A DNA stretch of 6,846 bases from Alphaproteobacteria bacterium. GTDB lineage: Bacteria; Pseudomonadota; Alphaproteobacteria; Sphingomonadales; Emcibacteraceae. Location: positions 1 to 6,846 of the forward strand of contig JAUILB010000154.1 in assembly GCA_030432815.1 (NCBI GenBank), written 5' to 3'. A program made the translations under genes and the position numbers. Positions 1 through 6,653 of the stretch are shown piece by piece. How positions within the stretch are numbered: the stretch's first letter is position 1; the number at the start of each line of letters is the position of its first letter. The notes under the pieces are model-generated. The model saw nothing but the letters and a program-made list of their open reading frames with translations, had not been told where the DNA came from and did no database searches.

Positions 1-446
1 AGGGCTACATCACCGATAAGGCCTGCGCGCTGTTAAAAGAAAACGGGTTTATCCATACGTTGATTGATGTGGGGGAATATCGGTCCGGCGGCCCGCAGTG
101 GGGGGGTGACCTGTGGCGGATCGGGCTTCTTGATCCGTTTGATCAGGTCTCAATCACGGATATTGTTGAACTGGGTACCGGAGGGTTGGCCACATCCGGG
201 GGGTACGGTACGGTTTTTGCCGATGATGGCAGCAAACACCACTTGTTTAACCCGGTGACCGGGTTAAGCGCCAATCAATATGCTTCCGTCACCGTGATCG
301 CAGAAGACGCAACAACGGCAGACGCCCTTTCAACCGCATTTTCAAATATGTCGGAAGAGGCAATAGAGGCATTTATTAAGGATCATGGTAATCTGGACGT
401 CAGGCTTACCCATTATGATGGGACCGTATCACATGTTATGTCATAA
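1..446 (+). CDS. apbE: FAD:protein FMN transferase (ApbE family), 3' part only
   Basis: Enzymes of this family cleave FAD and attach FMN covalently to a Thr or Ser of target proteins, usually on the periplasmic side (for example NqrC and RnfG subunits). The reading frame is open from the first base, the first complete codon starts at position 3, and about 147 residues are visible; the start lies outside the window. Family landmarks seen in order are GYITDKA (the usual KG-Y/W-xxD block; the cut codon ending in AG would fit the Lys), LIDVGE, the LWRIGLLDP strand, LATSGGYG, HHLFNPVTG and TADALSTA. In characterised members the Asp and Thr of that last motif bind Mg2+. One oddity is Asn in NPVTG, where the family normally has Asp (DPxTG). 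A TTG at 60 is only an internal codon, not the start. The gene ends 107 bases before the transporter, so it is probably a separate or loosely coupled unit. The family call is confident; the flavinylation target is not visible. Confidence 0.9.
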   Translation, partial: GYITDKACALLKENGFIHTLIDVGEYRSGGPQWGGDLWRIGLLDPFDQVSITDIVELGTGGLATSGGYGTVFADDGSKHHLFNPVTGLSANQYASVTVIAEDATTADALSTAFSNMSEEAIEAFIKDHGNLDVRLTHYDGTVSHVMS

Positions 447-520
447 ATATTTATAGCTTACCAAATTATCCTGGGGGTAGTCAGAACATAACGAAAAAAC
501 GCAGGGTAGAATGATTATCC

Positions 521-538
521 ACGTATAATACGTATAAT
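521..538 (+). promoter_or_regulatory. Candidate promoter: tandem 9-bp repeat with two -10 boxes
   Basis: Two exact head-to-tail copies of ACGTATAAT lie at 521-529 and 530-538. Each contains TATAAT, the perfect sigma-70-type -10 hexamer (524-529 and 533-538). No good -35 hexamer sits about 17 bases upstream of either. The position is right for a promoter of the transporter and reductase block: start points 7 or so bases downstream would give a very short leader ahead of the AGGGAG ribosome binding site at 543-548. Use of the upstream box leaves about 18 leader bases. Promoter activity is inferred from the hexamers and position only. Confidence 0.45.
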
Positions 539-553
539 AATTAGGGAGAACAT

Positions 554-1849
554 ATGAGCGTACAGGGGCGCATCGTAAAAACGATTGAATCTTTTAAAAC
601 CGTTTTTGAAAAAGAAGGAGCGGCATTTATCTGGTCGTTTCTTTATTTCTTTTCCATTCTGACAGCTTATTTCATATTACGACCTATCAGGGATGCGATG
701 GGGATCGCCAGTGGTGTCGGGTTTCTTCCCTGGCTTTTTACCGGGACATTTTTTGTCATGCTTGCGGTCATGCCGGTTTACGGGGCATTGGTGTCGCGTT
801 TTCCACGCCATAAATTTATCCCCTATGTTTATATTTTCTTCATCATGAATATTTTGCTGTTTTGGTATTTTTTTGCAAATGACATCAGGATGGATATCGT
901 CGCGCAGGTATTTTTCATCTGGCTTAGTGTTTTTAATGTTTTTGTGGTTTCGATCTTCTGGAGCTTTATGGTCGATATCTATAAATCCGGGGATAGCAAG
1001 GCCCTGTTCGGGATGATCGCATCGGGCGGGACTATCGGCGGCATTTTGGGGCCAGGCATTGTGACCACATTAACTGAAAGTCTGGGTACCGAAAGCCTGC
1101 TGCTGATTTCGGCAGCGGTACTTTCCTTTTCCGTATTCTGCGTGCTTAAACTGGTTGGGCTTCGAAAAGAAAACCTCCAGGAAAATTCCAATGACGCAAA
1201 GAATGATGGTGAAAAGGCCGTTGGTGGCGGCATGCTCAGCGGGGTCACGGAAATTCTTAAATCCCGTTATCTGATGGGTATAACCACGCTTGTGTTTATT
1301 TTGTCGCTCACTGCGACTATCGCATATTTCCAGCAGGGGACGATGATTTATGATGCCTATCCGGATACGGATGAACGGGTGCAGGTTTTTGGCATGATCG
1401 ATTTTTATGTTTCAATCGGTGCGCTTGTTTTTCAGGTCTTCATAGCGGGGCCGATACTTTCCAATTACGGTGTTAAGGCGGGTATTATCGTCCTGCCCAT
1501 CGTAACGGTGGCGGGATTTGCGCTTCTTGCCATTTCGCCGATAATTGGTGTCTTTATTATCTTCCAGACCATAAGAAGGGCGTCTGAGTACGGTATGTTT
1601 GTGCCGTCCCGTGAAAACCTGTTTAGCGTTGTAAGCCGGGAACAAAAATATAAATCCAAGAATTTCATCGACACGGTAGTGTTCCGTGGTGGCGATGTGG
1701 TCAATGGCTGGTTTTATAATTGGCTTAGTTCCGGGCTGGGTCTTACCATTTCGAAAATCGCCATGATCGGCGTGCCAATTGCGGCAATCTGGGGATTGCT
1801 TGGCTGGAAACTGGGTAAAACACATGAAGAAACGGAAAAGGGTGCGTAA
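554..1849 (+). CDS. NTP/NDP exchange (ATP:ADP antiporter) family transporter, MFS-like
   Basis: This is an inner-membrane protein of 431 residues with about 12 hydrophobic segments. Six lie before a charged cytoplasmic-type loop near residues 204-225 (rich in Lys, Glu, Asn and Asp) and six after it. It resembles the bacterial and plastid nucleotide transporters (Tlc/NTT, the AAA family), and free-living bacterial homologues are often just labelled MFS transporter. Diagnostic blocks are YFILRPIRDAMG after the first segment, WLFTGTFFVML in the second, and a late block with RRASEYGMFVPSRE, KYKSKNFIDTVVFRGGD and VVNGWFYNW. Characterised relatives exchange ATP for ADP, import nucleotides or carry NAD+; the substrate here cannot be read from the sequence. 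It is shorter than obligate-parasite NTTs (about 500 residues). The ATG is supported by AGGGAG at 543-548 with a 5-base spacer. The first reductase starts 21 bases after the stop, so the four genes are probably co-transcribed. Family confidence is good, substrate confidence low. Confidence 0.8.
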   Translation: MSVQGRIVKTIESFKTVFEKEGAAFIWSFLYFFSILTAYFILRPIRDAMGIASGVGFLPWLFTGTFFVMLAVMPVYGALVSRFPRHKFIPYVYIFFIMNILLFWYFFANDIRMDIVAQVFFIWLSVFNVFVVSIFWSFMVDIYKSGDSKALFGMIASGGTIGGILGPGIVTTLTESLGTESLLLISAAVLSFSVFCVLKLVGLRKENLQENSNDAKNDGEKAVGGGMLSGVTEILKSRYLMGITTLVFILSLTATIAYFQQGTMIYDAYPDTDERVQVFGMIDFYVSIGALVFQVFIAGPILSNYGVKAGIIVLPIVTVAGFALLAISPIIGVFIIFQTIRRASEYGMFVPSRENLFSVVSREQKYKSKNFIDTVVFRGGDVVNGWFYNWLSSGLGLTISKIAMIGVPIAAIWGLLGWKLGKTHEETEKGA

Positions 1850-1870
1850 CTTATTAAATGGAGAAATGAA

Positions 1871-2821
1871 ATGGCCGAAAAGCCGGGCGCAATAACCCGA
1901 AAAAAATTTTTAAAACTTACCGGCGCAGTAGCAGTGTCGTCGCTTTTGCCGTCGATTGGTGCAAATGCTCAAAATTCAACAATGGCGGGTGATCTTTTAC
2001 ATCGGCCCATTCATTCGACCGGGGAAATGATCCCCGCCGTGGGGTTAGGTACTGCAAGTGACGGTTTCGGGCGGCAGGGAAGTGATGCGCAATATGAACA
2101 GCGCAGGAACGCAATCGCCGCTTTGTTTAATAATGGTGGTACCGTGATTGATACATCACCCACATACCGTGGTGCGGAAGCGGTGGTGGGGCGCGCGCTT
2201 GAAGAGCTTGGAATGAGGAACAGATGTTTTCTTGCGACAAAAACAAGTATTTACGGAAAGCAGGAAGGCATCCGACAGAACGCAGAATCATTTGAATTTC
2301 TTCGCACCGGCACATTTGATTTGCTGCAGGTCCATAATTTAAAAGATACAGATGATCATCTTGAAACGTTAAATGCCCTTAAAGAACAGGGAAAAATCCG
2401 TTATCTTGGCATTACGCATGTGCGTTCACGTCTCAACGATGAAGCAGTTGGCTTCATTGAAAGAAACAGGCTCGATTTTATTCAATGCCAGTACAACATG
2501 CTTGACCGGTCCATTGAAAATTCAGTACTTCCTGCTGCGCGCGAACATGGTGTTGCCGTGATGGTCAATGTGCCGTTTGGTCGCGGGCGGCTTTTCAGGG
2601 CGGTATCGGGTGAGGTCGTCCCCGAATGGGCCAATGATTTTGGTGCGGATACGTGGGCCAAGTTTTTCCTTAAATTCATTCTTTCTCACCCCGATGTAAC
2701 GGTTGCGATACCGGGTACGGTGAATGATTATCATGTAGTGGATAATATGGGTGCAGCAAAGGGGCGGCTTCCGGATGACACGGAACGCCAAAGAATGATA
2801 CAATTTATAAGAAATCTATAA
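1871..2821 (+). CDS. Exported aldo/keto reductase, paralogue 1 of 3
   Basis: A 316-residue member of the aldo/keto reductase superfamily, which interconverts carbonyls and alcohols with NAD(P)H inside a TIM barrel. Residues 1-33 look like a Tat signal peptide: TRKKFLK at 9-15, a mild hydrophobic stretch, and ANA|Q as a signal peptidase I site after residue 33. The second Arg of the twin pair is Lys. The catalytic tetrad is complete by alignment: Asp94 and Tyr99 (VIDTSPTY), Lys124 (FLATK) and His155 (LLQVHN). A C-terminal strand IPGTVNDYHVVDN (280-292) matches the cofactor phosphate-binding segment, with Gly and His where classic NADPH-binding members have Lys and Arg. The start is an ATG with GGAGA at 1860-1864 and a 6-base spacer. 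It shares LHRPIHSTGEMIPAVGLGTA with the next gene, and a 20-base stretch at 2537-2556 is identical to 3502-3521. The substrate is unknown. The family call is firm; export is likely but rests on the variant Tat motif. Confidence 0.88.
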   Translation: MAEKPGAITRKKFLKLTGAVAVSSLLPSIGANAQNSTMAGDLLHRPIHSTGEMIPAVGLGTASDGFGRQGSDAQYEQRRNAIAALFNNGGTVIDTSPTYRGAEAVVGRALEELGMRNRCFLATKTSIYGKQEGIRQNAESFEFLRTGTFDLLQVHNLKDTDDHLETLNALKEQGKIRYLGITHVRSRLNDEAVGFIERNRLDFIQCQYNMLDRSIENSVLPAAREHGVAVMVNVPFGRGRLFRAVSGEVVPEWANDFGADTWAKFFLKFILSHPDVTVAIPGTVNDYHVVDNMGAAKGRLPDDTERQRMIQFIRNL

Positions 2822-2838
2822 AATATACGGAGACAATA

Positions 2839-3792
2839 ATGAACGAAAAGAGTTTAACAAGAAAAGAGTTTCTGAAGCTTTCTGGGGCCGCCGCTGGGGC
2901 AGGGTTACTGGCGACGACGGGGCTGGGAGGTACGGCGAAAGCCCAAAATTCAGCGATGGCAAGTGAACTTCTGCACCGTCCTATTCATTCTACGGGAGAA
3001 ATGATCCCGGCGGTGGGGCTTGGTACTGCGCTTGAATTTGGTGATCTGGAAGCTGATTTTGAAAAACGCAAAGGGGCGATCGAAGCGTTATTCCGCGAAG
3101 GCGGAACGGTCATTGATACGTCGCCGACCTATGCAGATGCAGAAAAAATTGTAGGGCGGGCCCTTGATGAACTGAATGCGCGTGACAAATGTTTTCTTGC
3201 AACAAAAATAAGCATCAGCGGTCAGCAGGAGGGCGTTGAGCAGAATGCCGGATCACAAGAAGACCTTAGGACAAACAAATTTGATTTGCTGCAGGTTCAT
3301 AACCTTCGTGATACGGAAGCACATCTTGAAACGATTAACGCGATGAAAGACGCCGGGCAGGTACGCTATGTCGGTATAACCCATTTCAGGGAAAACCAGA
3401 ATGAGGGACTGGTAAATGCCATTGAAACATACCCGATAGATTTTATCCAATGCCAGTATAACCTTCTGGATCGTTCCATCGAAGATTCTGTCCTTCCTGC
3501 CGCGCGCGAACATGGTGTTGCAATCATGATCAATGTGCCGTTTGCCCGTGGGCGTCTGTTTGGCCCAACGGCCGGACAGGGGCTTGAAATACCGGAATGG
3601 GCCAAGGATTTCGGCGTCGATACGTGGGGCAAGTTTTTCTTGAAATTCATTCTTGGCCATGAAGATGTTACAGTGATCATTCCCGGTACAATTAATGATT
3701 ATCACGTTGTTGACAACATTGGCGCATTGCGTGGTCGTCTGCCAACACAGGCGGAACGCGAAAGAATGGTCCAATTTATTGCAGATTTATAA
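2839..3792 (+). CDS. Exported aldo/keto reductase, paralogue 2 of 3
   Basis: A 317-residue paralogue of the preceding gene and clearly its closest relative here: in the block around residues 202-241 only 5 of 40 positions differ, mostly conservatively. The N-terminus has TRKEFLK (residues 7-13), a Gly/Ala-rich hydrophobic region to about residue 32 and AKA|Q as a cleavage site after residue 35, so a Tat-type signal with Arg-Lys is predicted. The tetrad is Asp93, Tyr98, Lys123 and His154. The cofactor strand reads IPGTINDYHVVDN (281-293). Compared with copy 1 it has a slightly longer loop, FGPTAGQGLEIPEW (241-254), at the position of a substrate-side barrel loop. The start is an ATG with GGAG at 2829-2832, spaced 6 bases, and the gap from the previous stop is 17 bases, which supports one operon. 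The natural substrate is unknown; sugars, aldehydes or ketones in the periplasm are all possible. Confidence 0.88.
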   Translation: MNEKSLTRKEFLKLSGAAAGAGLLATTGLGGTAKAQNSAMASELLHRPIHSTGEMIPAVGLGTALEFGDLEADFEKRKGAIEALFREGGTVIDTSPTYADAEKIVGRALDELNARDKCFLATKISISGQQEGVEQNAGSQEDLRTNKFDLLQVHNLRDTEAHLETINAMKDAGQVRYVGITHFRENQNEGLVNAIETYPIDFIQCQYNLLDRSIEDSVLPAAREHGVAIMINVPFARGRLFGPTAGQGLEIPEWAKDFGVDTWGKFFLKFILGHEDVTVIIPGTINDYHVVDNIGALRGRLPTQAERERMVQFIADL

Positions 3793-3801
3793 GGAATTAA
3801 A

Positions 3802-4740
3802 ATGACAGATAAATACACACGTAAAGAATTTTTAAAACTGTCGGGTGCCGCTGTAGGTGCAGGGATATTTTCAACGTCAATAGCGGGAAGCATTGCCAAT
3901 GCGCAAACTTCTGACCTGTTACACAGGACAATCCATGCAACGGGTGAAATGATTCCGGCTGTGGGGCTCGGTACTGCGCAGACATTTGGTGATTTATCGC
4001 AGGATTTTATGGCCCGTCGCAATACGATTGAAACATTATTTGCAGAAGGCGGAACCGTTATTGATACAGCGCCCACCTATAGCAATGCAGAGATTGTTGT
4101 TGGTCGTGCGCTTGATGAACTGAATGCCCGTGATAAATGTTTCTTGGCGACAAAAACAAGCTTAAGGGATGGTGATAAGCAGGATGGCATTGATCAGAAC
4201 ACCCAATCTTTCATTGATCTTAAGACTGATAAAATTGACCTTCTTCAGGTTCATAATCACCGTGGAACCGATGTTCATCTTGAAACCATTAATGAATGGA
4301 GGGCAGAGGGTAAAGTTCGCTATGCAGGGCTTACGCATTCAAACCCTGATCTTAATGATGCCGCGGTTACAGTAATCGAAAGTGGCCGACTGGATTTTAT
4401 GCAGGTCCAGTATAACATTTTTGATCGCAGTGTTGAGGAACGGGTATTACCTGCTGCGCGTGACAATGGTGTGGCCGTTATGATCAATCTGCCATTTGCA
4501 AGAGGACGCGTATTCCAAGCAACAGCTGGTAAGGAAATTCCAGAATTTGCAAAAGATTTTGGTGTTGATAGCTGGGGTAAATTTTTCCTGAAATTTGTGA
4601 TCGGGCATCCTGATGTCACGGTGGCGATTCCTGGCACTATCTTCCCGCATCACGTGGTGGATAATATTGGTGCACTTAAAACCAGAGTGCCAACCGAAGC
4701 AGAGCGCCAGCGCATGGTACAGTTTATGGAAGACTTGTAA
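3802..4740 (+). CDS. Exported aldo/keto reductase, paralogue 3 of 3
   Basis: A 312-residue third paralogue and the most diverged of the set. It has TRKEFLK at residues 6-12, a hydrophobic region, and ANA|Q with cleavage after residue 34; again Arg-Lys replaces Arg-Arg. The tetrad is Asp88, Tyr93, Lys118 and His151. Two extra residues lie in the loop between Lys and His (LRDGDKQDG against IYGKQEG in copy 1). The cofactor strand is IPGTIFPHHVVDN (276-288), changed from NDYH to FPHH, and VQYNIFDRS replaces CQYNxLDRS. These changes sit near likely cofactor and substrate contacts and suggest a different specificity, which is an inference. The start is an ATG; its ribosome binding site AAGGA (3791-3795) overlaps the stop codon of copy 2 and the gap is only 9 bases, so translation may be coupled. 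A terminator hairpin begins 40 bases after the stop, making this the last gene of the block. Confidence 0.88.
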   Translation: MTDKYTRKEFLKLSGAAVGAGIFSTSIAGSIANAQTSDLLHRTIHATGEMIPAVGLGTAQTFGDLSQDFMARRNTIETLFAEGGTVIDTAPTYSNAEIVVGRALDELNARDKCFLATKTSLRDGDKQDGIDQNTQSFIDLKTDKIDLLQVHNHRGTDVHLETINEWRAEGKVRYAGLTHSNPDLNDAAVTVIESGRLDFMQVQYNIFDRSVEERVLPAARDNGVAVMINLPFARGRVFQATAGKEIPEFAKDFGVDSWGKFFLKFVIGHPDVTVAIPGTIFPHHVVDNIGALKTRVPTEAERQRMVQFMEDL

Positions 4741-4780
4741 TTGGTCTTTGCAATTCGCTAAAATCACTATATTTAAGAAC

Positions 4781-4813
4781 AAAGGCACGGATTTATACCG
4801 TGCCTTTGATTTT
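4781..4813 (+). terminator. Rho-independent terminator of the reductase operon
   Basis: AAAGGCACGG (4781-4790) pairs perfectly with CCGTGCCTTT (4798-4807) across a 7-base loop, followed by GATTTT. The 10-bp stem with a GC-rich core and a T-containing tail fits an intrinsic terminator, although the T run is interrupted by GA, so efficiency may be partial. The flanking A and T runs could also work on the opposite strand. It lies 40 bases after the last reductase and 32 bases before the pabBC start. Confidence 0.75.
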
Positions 4814-4825
4814 ACAGGGCACGGT
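4797..4825 (+). promoter_or_regulatory. Alternative hairpin competing with the terminator
   Basis: The right arm of the terminator can also pair downstream: 4797-4806 pairs with 4816-4825 (nine Watson-Crick pairs and one G-T) around a 9-base loop, because GGCACGG occurs twice (4784-4790 and 4818-4824). The two hairpins cannot form together. The second ends 3 bases before the pabBC ribosome binding site AAGGTGG (4829-4835). This resembles an attenuator or a structure acting on translation, but no leader peptide, ligand-binding fold or known motif was recognised, so a regulatory role is only a suggestion. Confidence 0.3.
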
Positions 4826-4828
4826 TTC

Positions 4829-4835
4829 AAGGTGG
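4829..4835 (+). promoter_or_regulatory. Ribosome binding site that fixes the pabBC start
   Basis: AAGGTGG lies just ahead of the ATG at 4839. It is the reason for preferring that ATG over an in-frame GTG at 4800, which falls inside the right arm of the terminator hairpin and would add 13 residues with no family similarity recognised. Confidence 0.6.
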
Positions 4836-4838
4836 TTT

Positions 4839-6653
4839 ATGACTAAACAGACAAATTTTTCAATATTTCTTGAAAATAATTTGGCACAATATTCAAGGGA
4901 AGCCGCCTATATTTATGAAAAGCCGGTCGACATGATTTGCGTGACAGATGCTGATGATGTTGGAGACGGGCTTTCACGGATCAGACAGGCAACAGAAGAC
5001 GGGTATCATGTTGCTGGCTGGATTAGTTATGAAACTGGACTTGTTTTGGAACAAAGGTTGCGGCCTTTACTGACTGAAAATCCAAAATTTCCTTTCATCT
5101 ATATGGGTATATACGAAGACCGTAAGGTTTTGGATACGTATTCGGCCCAGTATCACTGGCAAAATGAACAGGAAAGAATGGGCTACGGCTTATCCAATCT
5201 ATGTTTAAGCCGGACCAGAGAAGAATACAGCGAAATATTTAACAAAATTCAGGAATATCTTAAAGCGGGTGATATTTATCAGGTTAATTATACCCAAAAA
5301 GCCCATTTTGATTTTGAAGGGTCAACAAAAGCACTTTATGCCGCACTTAGAAATGCGCAAGCCGTTGAATATGCAGCATTCATTGAAACGGATGACATTT
5401 CGGTGCTTTCATTAAGTCCTGAGCTTTTTATTAAAAAAGAAGGGGAGACCATAACCGCTAAACCAATGAAAGGCACCGGCAGGCGCGGCAGATTTGAACA
5501 GGAGGATATGCAATATTCAGCAGCACTTTATAACAGTAAAAAGGATCGTGCTGAAAACCTTATGATTGTTGATCTTTTAAGAAATGACCTTTCAAGATTA
5601 GCGAAGAAAGGATCAGTGGAAGTTTCAAAACTTTATGAAATTGAAAAGTACCGAACCCTGTTTACCATGACATCAACGATCAAAGCACAAGTTGAAAAGG
5701 GAAAATCACCAGTAGACATTATCCGGTCAATTTTTCCCTGCGGGTCGGTAACCGGTGCGCCGAAAATCAGGGCGCAGGAAATAATTCATGAAATTGAAAA
5801 TGAACAACGGGGTATCTATACCGGTGCCATCGGTTATTTTTCACCGAATGGGGATATGTGTTTAAGTGTACCTATCAGAACAATAACCATAGACAAAGCA
5901 GGTAAAGGGGAGCTTGGAATTGGTGGTGCAATAGTTGCGGATTCCGAAGTAAAAATGGAATACGACGAATGTCTTCTGAAAGCAGAATTTCTAAGTCGGT
6001 CTTATCCAAAAATTGATTTGATCGAAAGCATTGGATGGACGCAAAAAGGGGGGTATGACTATTTAGAAGAGCATCTGGATCGGTTGCAAAGGTCGGCAAA
6101 TTATTATTCTTTTTTATATAATCGCAGTGAACTGGTTGAAAAATTAAATGAACATGCAGGCTTTTTATCATTAACGGATGCTGATCGATACAAGGTAAGG
6201 GTGCTGCTTTCAAAGCGCGGGTCCATTTCAATTACATCAGAAAAAATATCTGTGGATTTTAATGATGGGTTGCCAAGAATAGCATTGGCCGCAAGCCCTA
6301 TTGAAAGTGGGAATCCAATTTATTTTCATAAGACAACATGCAGAAATTTTTATGAAAATGAATTGCGAAAAAAGAAGAAAGAAACAGGTTGTTTTGATGT
6401 GATTTTCTATAATGAAAAGAGCGAAATTACAGAAGGAAGTTTTACAAATATCTTCATAAAGAAAGAGGATATTTTCTATACGCCCAAACGCGAATGCGGT
6501 TTACTCGATGGGATATTCAGGCAAAAAATTCTCGATGATCCTGAAATAAAATCTAGTGAAACAATTATCCATAAAAGTGATATGGAAGAAGCTGAGCAGA
6601 TTTTTCTATGTAATTCTGTCCGCGGCATATTTGAGGTAGAACTGCTTAAATGA
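4839..6653 (+). CDS. pabB: Fused aminodeoxychorismate synthase component I / ADC lyase (PabB-PabC)
   Basis: A cytoplasmic folate-pathway enzyme of 604 residues joining two steps: chorismate plus ammonia to 4-amino-4-deoxychorismate (PabB), then release of pyruvate to give p-aminobenzoate (PabC). The chorismate-binding half (about residues 1-390) shows GDIYQVNYT (145-152), KPMKGTGRRG (208-217), LMIVDLLRNDLSR (242-253), CGSVTGAPK (301-309), GIYTGAIGY (325-333) and GIGGAIVADSE near 360-370. Lys211 in PMKGT marks an aminodeoxychorismate synthase; anthranilate synthases have Ala there. The second half (about 392-604) is a fold-type IV PLP enzyme: Lys498 in FHKTTCRNFYE is the expected PLP lysine, followed by EGSFTNIFI (532-540) and GLLDGIFRQ (554-562). 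The amidotransferase subunit PabA is not in the window. Numbering is from the ATG at 4839. The gene is more AT-rich than its left neighbours and appears to be its own unit after the terminator. Function is confident. Confidence 0.92.
   Translation: MTKQTNFSIFLENNLAQYSREAAYIYEKPVDMICVTDADDVGDGLSRIRQATEDGYHVAGWISYETGLVLEQRLRPLLTENPKFPFIYMGIYEDRKVLDTYSAQYHWQNEQERMGYGLSNLCLSRTREEYSEIFNKIQEYLKAGDIYQVNYTQKAHFDFEGSTKALYAALRNAQAVEYAAFIETDDISVLSLSPELFIKKEGETITAKPMKGTGRRGRFEQEDMQYSAALYNSKKDRAENLMIVDLLRNDLSRLAKKGSVEVSKLYEIEKYRTLFTMTSTIKAQVEKGKSPVDIIRSIFPCGSVTGAPKIRAQEIIHEIENEQRGIYTGAIGYFSPNGDMCLSVPIRTITIDKAGKGELGIGGAIVADSEVKMEYDECLLKAEFLSRSYPKIDLIESIGWTQKGGYDYLEEHLDRLQRSANYYSFLYNRSELVEKLNEHAGFLSLTDADRYKVRVLLSKRGSISITSEKISVDFNDGLPRIALAASPIESGNPIYFHKTTCRNFYENELRKKKKETGCFDVIFYNEKSEITEGSFTNIFIKKEDIFYTPKRECGLLDGIFRQKILDDPEIKSSETIIHKSDMEEAEQIFLCNSVRGIFEVELLK

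Noticed and set aside
100..106. Run of seven G in apbE as a possible phase-variable tract
   Set aside because: The frame is intact, the run is short, and it simply encodes Trp-Gly-Gly in a GC-rich gene; nothing else suggests phase variation.
64..258. 64-codon frame overlapping apbE in another frame
   Set aside because: It is fully contained in the ApbE coding sequence, which has clear family motifs in its own frame.
443..454. Perfect palindrome ATAAATATTTAT over the apbE stop codon
   Set aside because: Short, AT-only and without a loop or T tract; easily expected by chance and too weak to call a terminator or operator.
3253..3774. Open frame of 173 codons on the - strand inside reductase copy 2, with similar antisense frames in copies 1 and 3
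   Set aside because: They mirror strongly conserved reductase coding sequence, recur in all paralogues for that reason, and show no recognisable domain of their own.
4748..4775. TTGCAA and TATTTA with 16-base spacing as a pabBC promoter
   Set aside because: Only about four and three of six bases match the consensus hexamers; too weak to list as a feature, although a promoter for pabBC must lie somewhere near if the terminator is efficient.
4800..4838. In-frame GTG at 4800 as the start of pabBC
   Set aside because: It lies inside the terminator stem, lacks a good ribosome binding site, and adds 13 residues not resembling the family; the ATG at 4839 has AAGGTGG just upstream.
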